A DNA stretch of 64,000 nucleotides from an uncultured Oscillospiraceae bacterium (lineage in GTDB: Bacteria; Bacillota; Clostridia; Oscillospirales; Oscillospiraceae). The notes below the pieces were generated by a model. That model had not been told where the DNA came from. It saw only the letters and a program-made list of their open reading frames with translations, and searched no databases. The stretch is taken from NCBI GenBank assembly GCA_947599925.1, contig CANQFT010000005.1, positions 1 through 64,000 on the forward strand, given 5' to 3'. Of this stretch, positions 1 through 8,749 are shown piece after piece (positions within the stretch are counted from its first letter, which is position 1; each line of letters starts with the position of its first letter). Made by a program: the position numbers and the translations under genes.

Positions 1-480
1 CCACTGCTTGCCCCGGGTGACGCCGGGCCGATCCCCGGCCTTGGCGGACTTGCGGCCAGCCACCTGGTTGATGAAGGTGGATTTGCCCACGTTGGGCACC
101 CCCACCACCATCACCCGGACCTTCCGGCCCACCATGCCCTTCTCCTGCCAGCGGGCGATCTGGGGCGCCAGGGCCTCTTTGACTGTGAAGGAAAAATCCT
201 TTACACCCTTTCCCGTTCTGGCGTCCGTGGTCAAGATCGCCCAGCCCTTGGCCTTGAAGAAGGCCGCCCAGCGCGCCGTGGCCTCCGGGTCGGCCTGGTC
301 GGTGCGGTTGAGGACGATCAGCCGGGGCTTGGCGCCTACGATGCTGTCGATGTCCGGGTTTCGAGAGGAGATGGGGATGCGGGCGTCAATGATCTCGGCC
401 ACCATGTCTACGTTCTTCAGATCGGCCTCGATCTGCCGCCGGGTCTTGGTCATGTGGCCCGGATACCACTGGATGTTCAC
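1..480 (-). CDS. rbgA: Ribosome biogenesis GTPase RbgA (YlqF), 3' end outside the window
   Basis: The first 160 residues are present and the C-terminus lies beyond base 1. RbgA is a circularly permuted GTPase needed for late 50S assembly. The permuted order is visible: the G4-like NRTD at about residues 58-61 comes before the P-loop GVPNVGKST at about 127-135. The N-terminus carries the family hallmark NIQWYPGHM. I chose the GTG at 480 because NIQWYPGHM starts there and GGGGAGGGAG lies just upstream. It is the last visible gene of the T-box-led run YcxB-like, valS, rbgA, 37 bp after valS. Placement behind valS suggests shared transcription, but a separate promoter cannot be excluded. Confidence 0.93.
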   Translation of the reverse strand, partial: MNIQWYPGHMTKTRRQIEADLKNVDMVAEIIDARIPISSRNPDIDSIVGAKPRLIVLNRTDQADPEATARWAAFFKAKGWAILTTDARTGKGVKDFSFTVKEALAPQIARWQEKGMVGRKVRVMVVGVPNVGKSTFINQVAGRKSAKAGDRPGVTRGKQW

Positions 481-517
481 CGCCGTCTCCCTCCCCGCGC
501 TGTCATGTGTTTTCCCT

Positions 518-3163
518 TTACATCCCCTGCCGCTGCTGGGTCAGCTTCTCAAGCAGGGCCTCCAGCTTCTCCTGGCGGTCGCGCTCGGCCTGGACCACGT
601 TGGCGGGGGCTTTTTCCACGAAATTGGGGTTGCCCAGCTTTGTTTTCAACCCGTCCAGGTCCTTTTGGACCTTGGCCAGTTCCCTGTCCAGCCGGGCCTT
701 TTCCTGCTCCAAGTCCACCAACTCCGCGAGGGGGATCAGCATCTGGGCGGCGTGGGTCACTACGCTGACCATACCGGTCTGGTCGGCGGGAGCGTCGGTG
801 GTGATGGTGACCTGGTCGGCGTAGGCCAGCCGTTTGAGGTGGGCCTCGCCCTGGCGGAAAATCGGGGCGTCGGCGGTGACAAGGGTCAGATGGGTCTTTT
901 TGGACGGGGGCACATTCATCTCACTGCGGCGGGTCCGCACCGCGCCGATGGCCTCCATGATCAGGGCCATGGACTTTTCCTCCTCCGGGAAGTCCAGATG
1001 GGGGTCCACGGCGGGCCAGCTCTGGAGCATGAGGAAGGTCCCCTCCCCCACCTCGGCGCCGTGGGGCAGGGCCTGCCAGACCTCCTCGGTGATGAAGGGC
1101 ATAAAGGGGTGCAGGAGCTTCAAAACCTGGGTCAGCACATGGCACAGCACCTGCTGGGCGCTGGTCTTGGCCTCCTCGTCCTGGCCCTGGAGACGGGACT
1201 TGGTGAGCTCGATATACCAGTCGCAGTAGTCGTCCCAGATGAAGTCGTAGATCTTGGCGGCGGCCACGCCCAACTCGTATTTTTCCATGTTTTCCGTGAC
1301 CTCGGCGATGAGGCGGTTCAGCCTGGAGAGGATCCACTTGTCCTCCAGCTCCAGCCGGTCAGGCAGGGCGCACCGGTCGATGGTGAGGTTCATCATCAGA
1401 AAGCGGCTGGCGTTCCAGATCTTGTTGGCGAAGTTGCGGTACGCCTCGCACCGCTCCGTGAAAAAGCGCATATCATTTCCCGGGGAATTGCCGCTGACGA
1501 GGTTGAAGCGCAGGGCGTCGCAGCCGTACTGGTCGATGATCTCCAGCGGGTCGATGCCGTTGCCCAGGGACTTGGACATCTTGCGGCCCTTTTCATCCCG
1601 GACCAGGCCGTGGATGAGCACGGTGTGGAAGGGGCTCCTGCCCGTGTGCTCACAGCCGGAAAAGACCATCCGGGCCACCCAGAAGAAGATGATGTCGTAC
1701 CCCGTCACCAGCACGTTGGTGGGGTAGAAGTATTTCAGGTCCTCCGAGTTCTCGTCCGGCCAGCCCAGGGTAGAGAAGGGCCAGAGGGCGGAGGAGAACC
1801 AGGTGTCCAGCACGTCCTCCTCCTGGCGGATGCGCTTGGAGTGGCAGTGGGCGCACTCGGTGGGGTCGGTCTCGGCCACGGTCATCTGGCCGCAGTCGTC
1901 GCAGGTCCAGGCGGGGATGCGGTGGCCCCACCAGAGCTGGCGGGAGATGCACCAGTCGTGGACGTTTTCCATCCAGTTGGTGTAGATCTTGGCGAAGCGG
2001 TCGGGGACGAACTTCAGTTCCCCGTCCTGGACCACCCGCAGGGCCTCTCTGGCCAGGGGCTCCATCTTCACGAACCACTGGGCGGAGATCAGGGGCTCCA
2101 CGTCGCTGCCACAGCGGTAGCAGGTGCCCACGTTGTGCTGGTGGTCCTCCGTCTTGACCAGGTAGCCGCCCGCCTCCAGGTCGGCCAGGATGGCCTTGCG
2201 GGCCTCGTAGCGGTCCAGGCCGGAGTATTTGCCGTAGCCCTGGGAGATGGTGCCGTCGTCCTCGATGACCCGGATGTTTTCCAGGCTGTGGCGCAGACCC
2301 ACCTCAAAGTCGTTGGGGTCGTGGGCCGGGGTCATTTTGACACAGCCGGTGCCAAAGGCCCGGTCCACATACTCGTCGGCCACGATGGGGATCTCCCGCT
2401 CCACCAGGGGCAGCAGGCAGGTCTTGCCCACGATGTCGGCGTACCGCTCGTCCTCAGGATGGACGGCCACGCCGCTGTCGCCAAGCATGGTCTCCGGCCG
2501 CGTGGTGGCCACGATGACGTACTTGTCCGCCTCCCCCACGATGGGGTAGCGGATGTGCCAGAGCTTGCCGGGCTTGTCCTTATACTCCACCTCGGCGTCA
2601 CTGAGGGCGGTGGTGCAGTGGGGGCACCAGTTGACGATGCGCGAGCCCTTGTAGATGAGGCCCTTGTTGTAGAGGCTGACGAACACGTGCCGCACGGCGG
2701 CGGAGAGGCCCTCGTCCATGGTGAAGCGGGCCCGGTCCCAGTCGCAGGAGGCGCCCAGCTTCTTCTGCTGTTCCACGATGCGGCCGCCGTATTTCTCCTT
2801 CCAGGCCCAGACCCGTTCCAGGAATTTCTCCCGGCCCAGGTCGTAGCGGGTCCTGCCCTCGTTCACCCGCAGGTCCTCTTCCACCTTGATCTGGGTGGCG
2901 ATGCCGGCGTGGTCGGTGCCGGGGACCCACAGCGCGGCGTAGCCCTGCATCCGCTTGAAGCGGATGAGGGTGTCCTGCAAGGTGGAGTCCATGGCGTGGC
3001 CCATGTGGAGTTGGCCGGTGACGTTGGGCGGCGGGATGACGATGGTAAAGGGCTTTTTGTCCGGGTCGCGGACGGTCTTGAAGCAGCCCGCCTGTTCCCA
3101 GGCGGCGTAAATACGCCCCTCCACCTCCTGGGGCTCGTAGGTCTTGGGCAGTTCCTTTTTCAT
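518..3163 (-). CDS. valS: Valine--tRNA ligase
   Basis: Charges tRNA-Val. It is 881 residues, the usual length for bacterial ValRS. The class I signatures are present: [12 protein letters not shown] with HMGH at residues 53-56, and KMSKS near 527. The C-terminal ~65 residues are rich in Leu, Lys and Glu, as expected for the ValRS coiled-coil arm. The ATG at 3163 is followed by [18 protein letters not shown], the typical start of the family. It lies 27 bp behind a small YcxB-like gene, and both follow a T-box whose specifier reads GUG (valine), so expression should rise when tRNA-Val is uncharged. Confidence 0.98.
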   Translation of the reverse strand: MKKELPKTYEPQEVEGRIYAAWEQAGCFKTVRDPDKKPFTIVIPPPNVTGQLHMGHAMDSTLQDTLIRFKRMQGYAALWVPGTDHAGIATQIKVEEDLRVNEGRTRYDLGREKFLERVWAWKEKYGGRIVEQQKKLGASCDWDRARFTMDEGLSAAVRHVFVSLYNKGLIYKGSRIVNWCPHCTTALSDAEVEYKDKPGKLWHIRYPIVGEADKYVIVATTRPETMLGDSGVAVHPEDERYADIVGKTCLLPLVEREIPIVADEYVDRAFGTGCVKMTPAHDPNDFEVGLRHSLENIRVIEDDGTISQGYGKYSGLDRYEARKAILADLEAGGYLVKTEDHQHNVGTCYRCGSDVEPLISAQWFVKMEPLAREALRVVQDGELKFVPDRFAKIYTNWMENVHDWCISRQLWWGHRIPAWTCDDCGQMTVAETDPTECAHCHSKRIRQEEDVLDTWFSSALWPFSTLGWPDENSEDLKYFYPTNVLVTGYDIIFFWVARMVFSGCEHTGRSPFHTVLIHGLVRDEKGRKMSKSLGNGIDPLEIIDQYGCDALRFNLVSGNSPGNDMRFFTERCEAYRNFANKIWNASRFLMMNLTIDRCALPDRLELEDKWILSRLNRLIAEVTENMEKYELGVAAAKIYDFIWDDYCDWYIELTKSRLQGQDEEAKTSAQQVLCHVLTQVLKLLHPFMPFITEEVWQALPHGAEVGEGTFLMLQSWPAVDPHLDFPEEEKSMALIMEAIGAVRTRRSEMNVPPSKKTHLTLVTADAPIFRQGEAHLKRLAYADQVTITTDAPADQTGMVSVVTHAAQMLIPLAELVDLEQEKARLDRELAKVQKDLDGLKTKLGNPNFVEKAPANVVQAERDRQEKLEALLEKLTQQRQGM

Positions 3164-3190
3164 AGCTTCTTCCTCCTTATTCCCTGGCGG

Positions 3191-3709
3191 TCAAAGTTCT
3201 TTGATGTTCCGTTGTAGTTTCTCCTCCAAAAATGCTTTCAACGCAGCCGCGTCTCCCCGCTCCAGCGCCCGCTCTGGGAGGATCAGCGCGTGCTTGCGGT
3301 CCACAAAGAGTAGATAGAGCCCCCGGGCGTGGTACGCCTCCTCCACCGCGGACCAGGGAGAGACGCCCTCCCCCTTTTCGTCGTGGCCGTGAATGCCGTC
3401 GTCGGCCAGGGTGACGGTCTGCTCTCCCCCGCCCCGCACCAGCATCCTCTGGCTTTGCCAGGCGTTGAGCCGGGGCCGCCAGCAGGGCGCGGTGACCATG
3501 GCCGCCCCCAGCAGGGCCAGGACGAGGGCCAGCCCCACCTTCTCCCGGAGGAAGATCAGCATCAGCGCCGCCTCCAGCAGAGCCGCCGCGCCCAGGGCGA
3601 TCCCCAGTACCCGGAGGAGCCCGCTCCACCAGCGGCGGTGGACCTTCTCGTGGATCAAATTCAGGGTGAGCATATCCTGAAACTCCAGTTGGAAGCGAAA
3701 CTGATACAT
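3191..3709 (-). CDS. YcxB-like membrane protein of unknown function
   Basis: A 172-residue protein. Two adjacent hydrophobic stretches at about residues 32-52 and 55-75 should form a membrane hairpin. The soluble C-terminal half contains IHGHDEKGEGVSPWSAVEEA and LYLLFVDRKHALILPERAL, which resemble the YcxB-like C-terminal domain, a PH-like fold of unknown role. The ATG is preceded by AGGAGGGAGAAG. It is the first gene behind the valine T-box, so an uncharacterised membrane protein appears to be under amino-acid control together with valS. The family assignment rests on pattern recognition only. Confidence 0.75.
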   Translation of the reverse strand: MYQFRFQLEFQDMLTLNLIHEKVHRRWWSGLLRVLGIALGAAALLEAALMLIFLREKVGLALVLALLGAAMVTAPCWRPRLNAWQSQRMLVRGGGEQTVTLADDGIHGHDEKGEGVSPWSAVEEAYHARGLYLLFVDRKHALILPERALERGDAAALKAFLEEKLQRNIKEL

Positions 3710-3724
3710 CTTCTCCCTCCTGAC

Positions 3725-3948
3725 AAAAAGCGCCCTGAGCGCACGGCTCAGGGCGAATCGCTCCGCGGTACCACCTGAATTGGGTCTCCTTGTTCCCTTA
3801 ACGCGGGAGACGGCGGGCTTACTGACATTTCAGCGCCGCGGCTCCGGGGCCACCTTCCCACCGCTGACCGGGAAAGCTCACACCGTCCGCTTCCTCTCTT
3901 GACCGGCCCCCGCGGGGTACTCCTCCCCATCAACGCCTTTGCAACGGG
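3725..3948 (-). promoter_or_regulatory. T-box leader with valine (GUG) specifier
   Basis: Read on the minus strand. The conserved T-box core AGGTGGTACCGCGG is at 3776-3763. A terminator follows (arms 3747-3755 and 3731-3739, then CTTTTTG). In Stem I an AGGAGTAC loop-E element, an AGAGAGG bulge and a GGAC-GGTG distal loop are visible. Aligning the 3' side of Stem I to the known order (GAA, specifier, closing helix, GAGC) places GTG at 3853-3851, closed by GGGG/CCCC pairing. GUG is a valine codon, which agrees with valS downstream. The leader ends just before the YcxB-like gene. Confidence 0.93.
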
Positions 3949-3951
3949 TGG

Positions 3952-3980
3952 ATTTTACCACAGTTTCTCCCATTTGTCAA
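3952..3980 (-). promoter_or_regulatory. Sigma-A-type promoter of the T-box/valS transcript
   Basis: TTGACA (3980-3975), 17 bp, TAAAAT (3957-3952). It sits directly upstream of the T-box and back to back with the thioredoxin promoter. Confidence 0.85.
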
Positions 3981-3997
3981 TCTTTGGCCCGGCCCTC

Positions 3998-4026
3998 TTG
4001 ACAAATGGGGGAAAAACTACTATGGT
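3998..4026 (+). promoter_or_regulatory. Promoter of thioredoxin
   Basis: TTGACA (3998-4003), 17 bp, TATGGT (4021-4026). It leaves a short leader before AAAGGAGG and the ATG at 4056. Confidence 0.8.
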
Positions 4027-4055
4027 GAAAGCAACGGGAAAGGAGGTTTGAACCT

Positions 4056-4373
4056 ATGGCGGTGCTTCATCTGAACAGCGAGGGCTTCCAAAAGCTGCTG
4101 GAGGCCGGAGGGACCATGCTGGTGGACTTCTGGGCCGGCTGGTGCGGGCCGTGCAAGATGCTGGGACCGGTGATCGAGGAGCTGGCGGCGCAGTATGACG
4201 GCGTGGTCACTGTTGGCAAGGTGGATGTGGACGACAGCCAGGAACTGGCGATGAAATACGGCGTGATGAACATTCCCACGGTCATTCTGTTCCAGCGGGG
4301 CAACGAGGTGGACAGGCTGGTGGGCGTGCTGCCCAAGGACCGGTTCTGCCAGATGATCGAGGCCCATCTCTGA
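4056..4373 (+). CDS. trxA: Thioredoxin
   Basis: A 105-residue single-domain thioredoxin, a cytoplasmic disulfide reductase. The active site WCGPCK has cysteines at positions 30 and 33, preceded by the strand LVDFWA. The cis-proline loop MNIPTVILF is present. The start is set by AAAGGAGG 8 bp before the ATG. The gene stands alone between its own promoter and a strong terminator. No thioredoxin reductase is nearby. Confidence 0.97.
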   Translation: MAVLHLNSEGFQKLLEAGGTMLVDFWAGWCGPCKMLGPVIEELAAQYDGVVTVGKVDVDDSQELAMKYGVMNIPTVILFQRGNEVDRLVGVLPKDRFCQMIEAHL

Positions 4374-4391
4374 GACGTTCGGGCCGCAAAA

Positions 4392-4424
4392 ATCCCCTGA
4401 CCAGGCGGTCAGGGGATCTTTATT
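4392..4424. terminator. Bidirectional terminator between trxA and the P-loop gene
   Basis: An 11-bp stem (4392-4402 with 4407-4417) has an AGGC loop and is followed by CTTTATTTTT on the plus strand and by a T-rich run on the minus strand. It separates two convergent genes. Confidence 0.9.
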
Positions 4425-4437
4425 TTTGTGCGGGAGC

Positions 4438-4848
4438 TCAGAAGAACCGTTTCACATCCTCCGAGGCCAGGGACTCGTCGGCGGAGATCGTGATGGTGAA
4501 CTTGATGTTGTTTTTCTCCGAGAAGTTGTCCAGCCAGGCCAGGAAGCTGTCCAGCTGGGGACCGCAGTCGCTGGGGACGATCTTGCACAGGCTGTCGATG
4601 AAGATGTGGGTGATGTCAAAGTTTCCGGCGTAAAGGCCGGAAATGAAACCACGCATGACCTCAAAGGTGTTGAGGTTATATGGCTCGGCCTCCACCAGAC
4701 GGATCCGGCTGTGGATGTCATAGGTGAGTTTACGGCCCTTTTCGATGCAGATCACGTTGCCATGCTCGTTGTTGACGGCGCTGTTGATAAGGTCGATCAT
4801 CTGCTTGGTCTTGCCGCTGCCCTTCACGCCCATGATAACTTTGACCAT
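4438..4848 (-). CDS. Small P-loop ATP/GTP-binding protein of unknown function
   Basis: A 136-residue protein. A Walker A motif GVKGSGKT at residues 7-14 follows the strand MVKVIM. A hydrophobic strand ending in aspartate (HIFIDSLCKI) is a candidate Walker B. No helicase, kinase or ABC signature was seen. The size and P-loop position resemble small nucleotide-binding domains of the thymidine-kinase/RecA-like type, but I do not recognise a named family. The start has AGGAGTGATTAC just upstream. Codon use is less GC-rich than in the flanking genes. It is monocistronic, convergent with trxA. Confidence 0.8.
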   Translation of the reverse strand: MVKVIMGVKGSGKTKQMIDLINSAVNNEHGNVICIEKGRKLTYDIHSRIRLVEAEPYNLNTFEVMRGFISGLYAGNFDITHIFIDSLCKIVPSDCGPQLDSFLAWLDNFSEKNNIKFTITISADESLASEDVKRFF

Positions 4849-4960
4849 GTAATCACTCCTCGAATGTATTCCGCTCCGGCGAGGTGTGCCGGACTTTCCT
4901 TTATCTTAACATCTCAAGGAAAAGATTGCAACCGTTTTCCCGCTTTTTTCAAAAAACTTT

Positions 4961-6805
4961 TCAGCTCTCCACGCCGCCGGTCTGGAACATGGGCGGGACC
5001 TCCTGGCCGGGCAGGGCCCGCTTGAGCGGTTCGTAGTATTTGCCCCGGTACTGGGCGTAGAGCTGGTCGAAGTTGGCGTCGCTTCCGCCCTCGTGGAGCT
5101 GGTGGAAGTAGAGATGGGCGTTCTCCCGCACTGGGTCGCCGCTCTTGGCGTCTTCCCGGAGGATATACATGGCCACGTTGGAGCAGTGGTCGGCCACACG
5201 CTCCAGATTGATGAGCAGTTCCAGGAACTGGGTGCCGATCTCGATGGTGCAGTCACCGCTCTTGAGCCGCTCGATGTGGCGGCTGCGGAGCTCGTCCCGC
5301 ATCAGGTCGATGACCTCTTCCAGCGGCTCCACCTCGCGGGCGATGCGGTCGTCCCGGTGGGCGTAACAGTCCAGGGTCAGGCGGATGATGTTGCCCACCG
5401 CGGCGGTGAGCTGCTTGAGTTCGCCCTTGGCCTCGTCGGAAAATTCCAGGCCCGCCTCGTCCATGGTCTGGGCGCACTCGGCCACGTTGACCACATAGTC
5501 CCCGATGCGTTCAAAGTCGGACAGGGTGTGCAGAAGTTCAGAGACCCGGTTGGAGTCGGCGCTGTTGAGGGAGCGGTTGGACAGGCGGACCAGGTAGTTG
5601 TCCAGGTTGGTCTCCAGCTTGTCGATGACGTCCTCCACCTCTTGCAGACGCTCGAAGCGCTTGGCGTCAAAATCCATCAGCAGTTCCACCGAGCGCTTGA
5701 AGTTCTCCTGGGCCAGCGTGCCCATCTGGATGACGGCGTCGTGGGATTTTTCCAGGGCCAGAGAGGGAGAGGCCAGAAAGCGCTCGTCCAGGATGGAGGT
5801 CTCGATCTCCTCCTTGTCGCCGGGCACCAGCCGCTCCACCAGCCGCACCAGCTGTTTGCGGAAGGGCAGCAGCAGCGCGGTGCAGGCCAGGTTGAAGATG
5901 AGGTGGAAGTTGGCGATGATGCCCATGTCTACCCGGCTGTTCCATATCTCAAAGTGGAACAGGGCATTTCCCGCGTAGAGCACGATCAGGAAAAAGACCG
6001 AGCCAAAGACATTGAAGATCAGGTGGATGAAAGCGGTGCGCTTGGCGTTTTTGCTGGCGCCGGAGCTGGAGATCAGCGCCGTCAGCGTGGTGCCGATGTT
6101 CTGGCCCAGGATCATGGGCACGGCGGCGCCAAAGGTGATGGCCCCGGTGGCGCTCAGGGACAGGAGGATGCCGGTGAAGGCGGTGGAACTTTGGAGCAGG
6201 GCGGTGAAGCCCGCGCCCACCAGCAGACCCAGCGGAGGGATGTCGGCCACGGCGGTGAATACGTCCTCCAGCCACGGCGCTCCCATCAGACCGCCCTCGC
6301 CCCGCACGGCAGCGGTCATGGAGTTCATGCCGATGAACAGCAGTCCCATGCCAAGCAGGATCTGGCCCACATCCTTTTTTTTGCCGCCGGAGATATACAT
6401 ATAGAAGATGATGCCCACCAGGGCGAGCAGGGGCCCCAGGCACTCGGGCTGGAGAAGCCGCAAAAACACGTTGCCGTCGTCGCTGATGTCCGCCAGACGG
6501 AGGATCTGGGCGGTGATGGTGGTGCCGATGTTGGCGCCCATGATGATGCCCACCGTCTGCTCCAGCTTCATGATGCCGGCGTTGACAAAGCCCACGCACA
6601 TGACCGTGGTGGTGGCGGAGGAGTGGATCAGGGCGGTGACCAGCGCGCCCAGGAGAACGCCCATGAACACGTTGCTGGTCAGCCGTTCCAACACGCTCTC
6701 CAACTTGCCGCCGGAGACCTTTTCCAACCCTTTTGTCATGGTTGTCATGCCAAACAGGAATGTGGCGATGGCGCCGGCCAGGGCGATCACATTGGTCCAC
6801 TCCAA
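4961..6805 (-). CDS. Na/Pi cotransporter family protein with C-terminal PhoU-like domain
   Basis: A 614-residue protein of the PNaS (NptA/YjbB) type. The N-terminal ~310 residues hold two inverted transport repeats with the signature stretches HSSATTTVM and LQSSTAFTG. Several glycine-rich membrane helices are clear (LAGAIATFLFGM, ALVGIIFYMYISG). Residues from about 340 onward are helical and PhoU-like (VLERF-type helices, RIGDYVVNVAE, RVADHCSNVAMYI). The role is probably sodium-coupled phosphate uptake or efflux at the membrane. I prefer the TTG at 6805 because GGAGGAGAG lies 7 bp upstream. An upstream frame extension to 6910 has no such site. No other pst/pho gene is adjacent. Confidence 0.92.
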   Translation of the reverse strand: MEWTNVIALAGAIATFLFGMTTMTKGLEKVSGGKLESVLERLTSNVFMGVLLGALVTALIHSSATTTVMCVGFVNAGIMKLEQTVGIIMGANIGTTITAQILRLADISDDGNVFLRLLQPECLGPLLALVGIIFYMYISGGKKKDVGQILLGMGLLFIGMNSMTAAVRGEGGLMGAPWLEDVFTAVADIPPLGLLVGAGFTALLQSSTAFTGILLSLSATGAITFGAAVPMILGQNIGTTLTALISSSGASKNAKRTAFIHLIFNVFGSVFFLIVLYAGNALFHFEIWNSRVDMGIIANFHLIFNLACTALLLPFRKQLVRLVERLVPGDKEEIETSILDERFLASPSLALEKSHDAVIQMGTLAQENFKRSVELLMDFDAKRFERLQEVEDVIDKLETNLDNYLVRLSNRSLNSADSNRVSELLHTLSDFERIGDYVVNVAECAQTMDEAGLEFSDEAKGELKQLTAAVGNIIRLTLDCYAHRDDRIAREVEPLEEVIDLMRDELRSRHIERLKSGDCTIEIGTQFLELLINLERVADHCSNVAMYILREDAKSGDPVRENAHLYFHQLHEGGSDANFDQLYAQYRGKYYEPLKRALPGQEVPPMFQTGGVES

Positions 6806-6874
6806 GGCTCTCTCCTCCGTTTCTTCGGTGCGGTCGCTGGGAACGGTCTCACTCCCCTGCGCGATACATGATAC

Positions 6875-6903
6875 AGTATACGCCAAATTTCCCCGCTCGT
6901 AAA
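6875..6903 (-). promoter_or_regulatory. Promoter of the Na/Pi cotransporter gene
   Basis: TTTACG (6903-6898), 17 bp, TATACT (6880-6875). It lies upstream of the preferred TTG start, which argues against a start at 6910. Confidence 0.65.
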
Positions 6904-6985
6904 GGGGCAATTTTACATTTTACCTGTCTACATACCCCTGTTTCTCCCCAAATTTGTCCCCAGCGGGAAATTTGACGCCTTTTCA

Positions 6986-7014
6986 TTTACACCGCGGGAT
7001 TTTTGGTCTATAAT
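6986..7014 (+). promoter_or_regulatory. Promoter of the metal ABC transporter operon
   Basis: TTTACA (6986-6991), 17 bp, TATAAT (7009-7014). No recognisable Zur or MntR palindrome was found next to it. Confidence 0.75.
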
Positions 7015-7049
7015 AGCAAACACGACATTTTTTGGGGAGGTGGAGCCCG

Positions 7050-7985
7050 GTGAAGCGGCTTTTGGCCCTGGCGGCGGCGGTGGCGCTGTTGGCGGGCTGT
7101 GCCCCTCAGACGGCGGACGACGGCAAGACCCATATCCTCTGCACCACCTACCCCGTCTACCTCTTTACCACCGCCGTCACCCAGCACGCGGAGGACGTGG
7201 AGGTGGAGCTTCTGGTCAACCAGCAGACCTCCTGCCTGCACAACTACACGCTGACGGTGCGGGACATGAAGGCCCTTGAGCGGGCGGACGCCATTGTGAT
7301 GAACGGCGCGGGGCTGGAGGACTTTCTGGCCGACGCCCTGGCCCAGAGGGACGTGCCCGTCATCGACTGCTCGGAGGGCATCCCCCTCCTCCCCGCCCTG
7401 GACCGCCACGGGGACGGGGAAGAACACGAGGCGGATCCCCACTATTGGATGGACCCACGGCGGGCGGCTCAGGCGGTGGAGACCATCGCCGACGAGCTCT
7501 CTGAGCTGGACAGCCGCCAGCGGGACCTCTACCAGTCCAACGCCCTGGCCGCCCAGGCCCAAGGTCTGGGCGATCAGGCCCAGGACGGGGACGCGGCCCA
7601 GGCCATGGCCACCCGTGTCACGGATGGGGCGCGGTCCCTCTCCGCCGTGTGCGCCTCCACCGGCCTTATCACCTTCCACGACGGGTTCCAATACTTCGCC
7701 GACGCCTTTGGCCTGGAGCTCCTGGCCTCCATCGAGGAGGAGGAGGGGGCCGAGGCAAGCGCCAAGGAGCTGATGGAGCTGGTGGCGCTGGTGGAGGAGC
7801 GGAACATCCCGGCGATTTTTGTAGAGAAAAACGGCTCCCGCCGCTCCGCCGACGTGATCGCCCGCGAGACTGGGTGTAAAGTGGTCGAGCTTGACATGGT
7901 CATGAGCGGAGAGGGCCATGGCCTCCAGCCCTATCTGGAGGCCATGGAGGGAAATCTGGAGGCTGTACTGGAGGCGCTTTCATGA
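7050..7985 (+). CDS. znuA: Metal (zinc/manganese-type) ABC transporter substrate-binding lipoprotein
   Basis: A 311-residue cluster A-I binding protein. The signal peptide VKRLLALAAAVALLAGC ends in a lipobox (LAGC), so it should be lipid-anchored outside the membrane. Candidate metal ligands are in family positions: CLHNYTLTV, DPHYWMDP and LITFHDGFQYF. A short His/Glu/Asp-rich loop (HGDGEEHEADPH) resembles the histidine-rich loop of zinc-specific ZnuA proteins, so zinc is more likely than manganese. The GTG at 7050 is preceded by GGGGAGG with 9-bp spacing. It overlaps the ATPase gene by 4 bp (ATGA). Confidence 0.9.
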   Translation: MKRLLALAAAVALLAGCAPQTADDGKTHILCTTYPVYLFTTAVTQHAEDVEVELLVNQQTSCLHNYTLTVRDMKALERADAIVMNGAGLEDFLADALAQRDVPVIDCSEGIPLLPALDRHGDGEEHEADPHYWMDPRRAAQAVETIADELSELDSRQRDLYQSNALAAQAQGLGDQAQDGDAAQAMATRVTDGARSLSAVCASTGLITFHDGFQYFADAFGLELLASIEEEEGAEASAKELMELVALVEERNIPAIFVEKNGSRRSADVIARETGCKVVELDMVMSGEGHGLQPYLEAMEGNLEAVLEALS

Positions 7986-8743
7986 GCGAAAACCTGCACA
8001 AACACAGCGGCGAGGGCTGTAAGGGCGCCTGCTGTCTGCGGGTCACAGACCTTGGGGTGTCCGCTGAGGGACGCACCATCCTGCAAGGCATTGACCTTCA
8101 CATCCACTGCGGGCAGATCGTGGCCCTCATCGGGCCCAACGGCGCGGGAAAGTCCACCTTGTTCAAAGCCATTTTGGGCCAACAGCCCCACACCGGGTCC
8201 ATCCAGTTTGAGCGCTCCGGCGGCAAGCGGACCCGGCCCCTGGTGGGCTATGTGCCCCAGTCCCCGGCCTTTGACCAGGGCGAGCCGGTGAGCGTGCTGG
8301 ATCTCTTTGTCGCCGCCATTTCCAGATGGCCCGTGTTCCTGCCCATCCCCAAGGCCCTGCGGGCCAAGGTGGAGGAGTGCCTGGGCCGTGTCCACGGCGA
8401 GGGGCTGATCGACCAGCGGCTGGGCTCTCTCTCCGGCGGCGAGCTGCAACGGGTCCTGCTGGCGCTGGCGCTGGAGCCCCTGCCCCATGTGCTGATCCTG
8501 GACGAGCCCTTCTCCGGCGTGGATGTGGAGGGGGAACTGCGGCTTTTGAGACTGCTGGACGAACTGCGCCGGACCTTTGATCTGTCGGTACTGCTCTCCA
8601 CCCACGACTTTTCCAACCTGGGCGACTACGCCGACAAGGTGGTCTTGATGAAGGAGACGGTGCTGAAGGTGGGCACGGCCCAGGAAGTGATGGATTCGCC
8701 GGAGTTTGCCCAGGTCTTTCACCTGCGGCTGGAAAGAGGGTGA
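7982..8743 (+). CDS. znuC: Metal ABC transporter ATP-binding protein
   Basis: A 253-residue ABC ATPase. Walker A is GPNGAGKST, the signature is LSGGELQRV and Walker B is LILDEPFSGVD. It powers the ZnuA/ZnuB transporter and sits between their genes. The N-terminal extension (MSENLHKHSGEGCKGACCLRV) holds two His and three Cys residues before the usual first strand, which is unusual for a cytoplasmic ATPase and might bind metal. The start overlaps the upstream stop (ATGA), so translation is probably coupled. Confidence 0.93.
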   Translation: MSENLHKHSGEGCKGACCLRVTDLGVSAEGRTILQGIDLHIHCGQIVALIGPNGAGKSTLFKAILGQQPHTGSIQFERSGGKRTRPLVGYVPQSPAFDQGEPVSVLDLFVAAISRWPVFLPIPKALRAKVEECLGRVHGEGLIDQRLGSLSGGELQRVLLALALEPLPHVLILDEPFSGVDVEGELRLLRLLDELRRTFDLSVLLSTHDFSNLGDYADKVVLMKETVLKVGTAQEVMDSPEFAQVFHLRLERG

Positions 8744-8749
8744 GCGGTG

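Noticed and set aside
8..3217. A 1069-codon open frame on the plus strand across valS.
   Set aside because: It is antisense to valS, with low-complexity Gly/Val/His/Leu-rich translation typical of a GC-rich antisense frame, and it has no family motifs. valS on the other strand is unambiguous. Similar long antisense frames over znu, pot, prkC, der and other genes were set aside for the same reason.
6961..7014. TTGACG at 6972-6977 as the -35 of the metal transporter promoter.
   Set aside because: The distance to TATAAT is 31 bp. TTTACA at 6986-6991 gives the proper 17-bp spacing.
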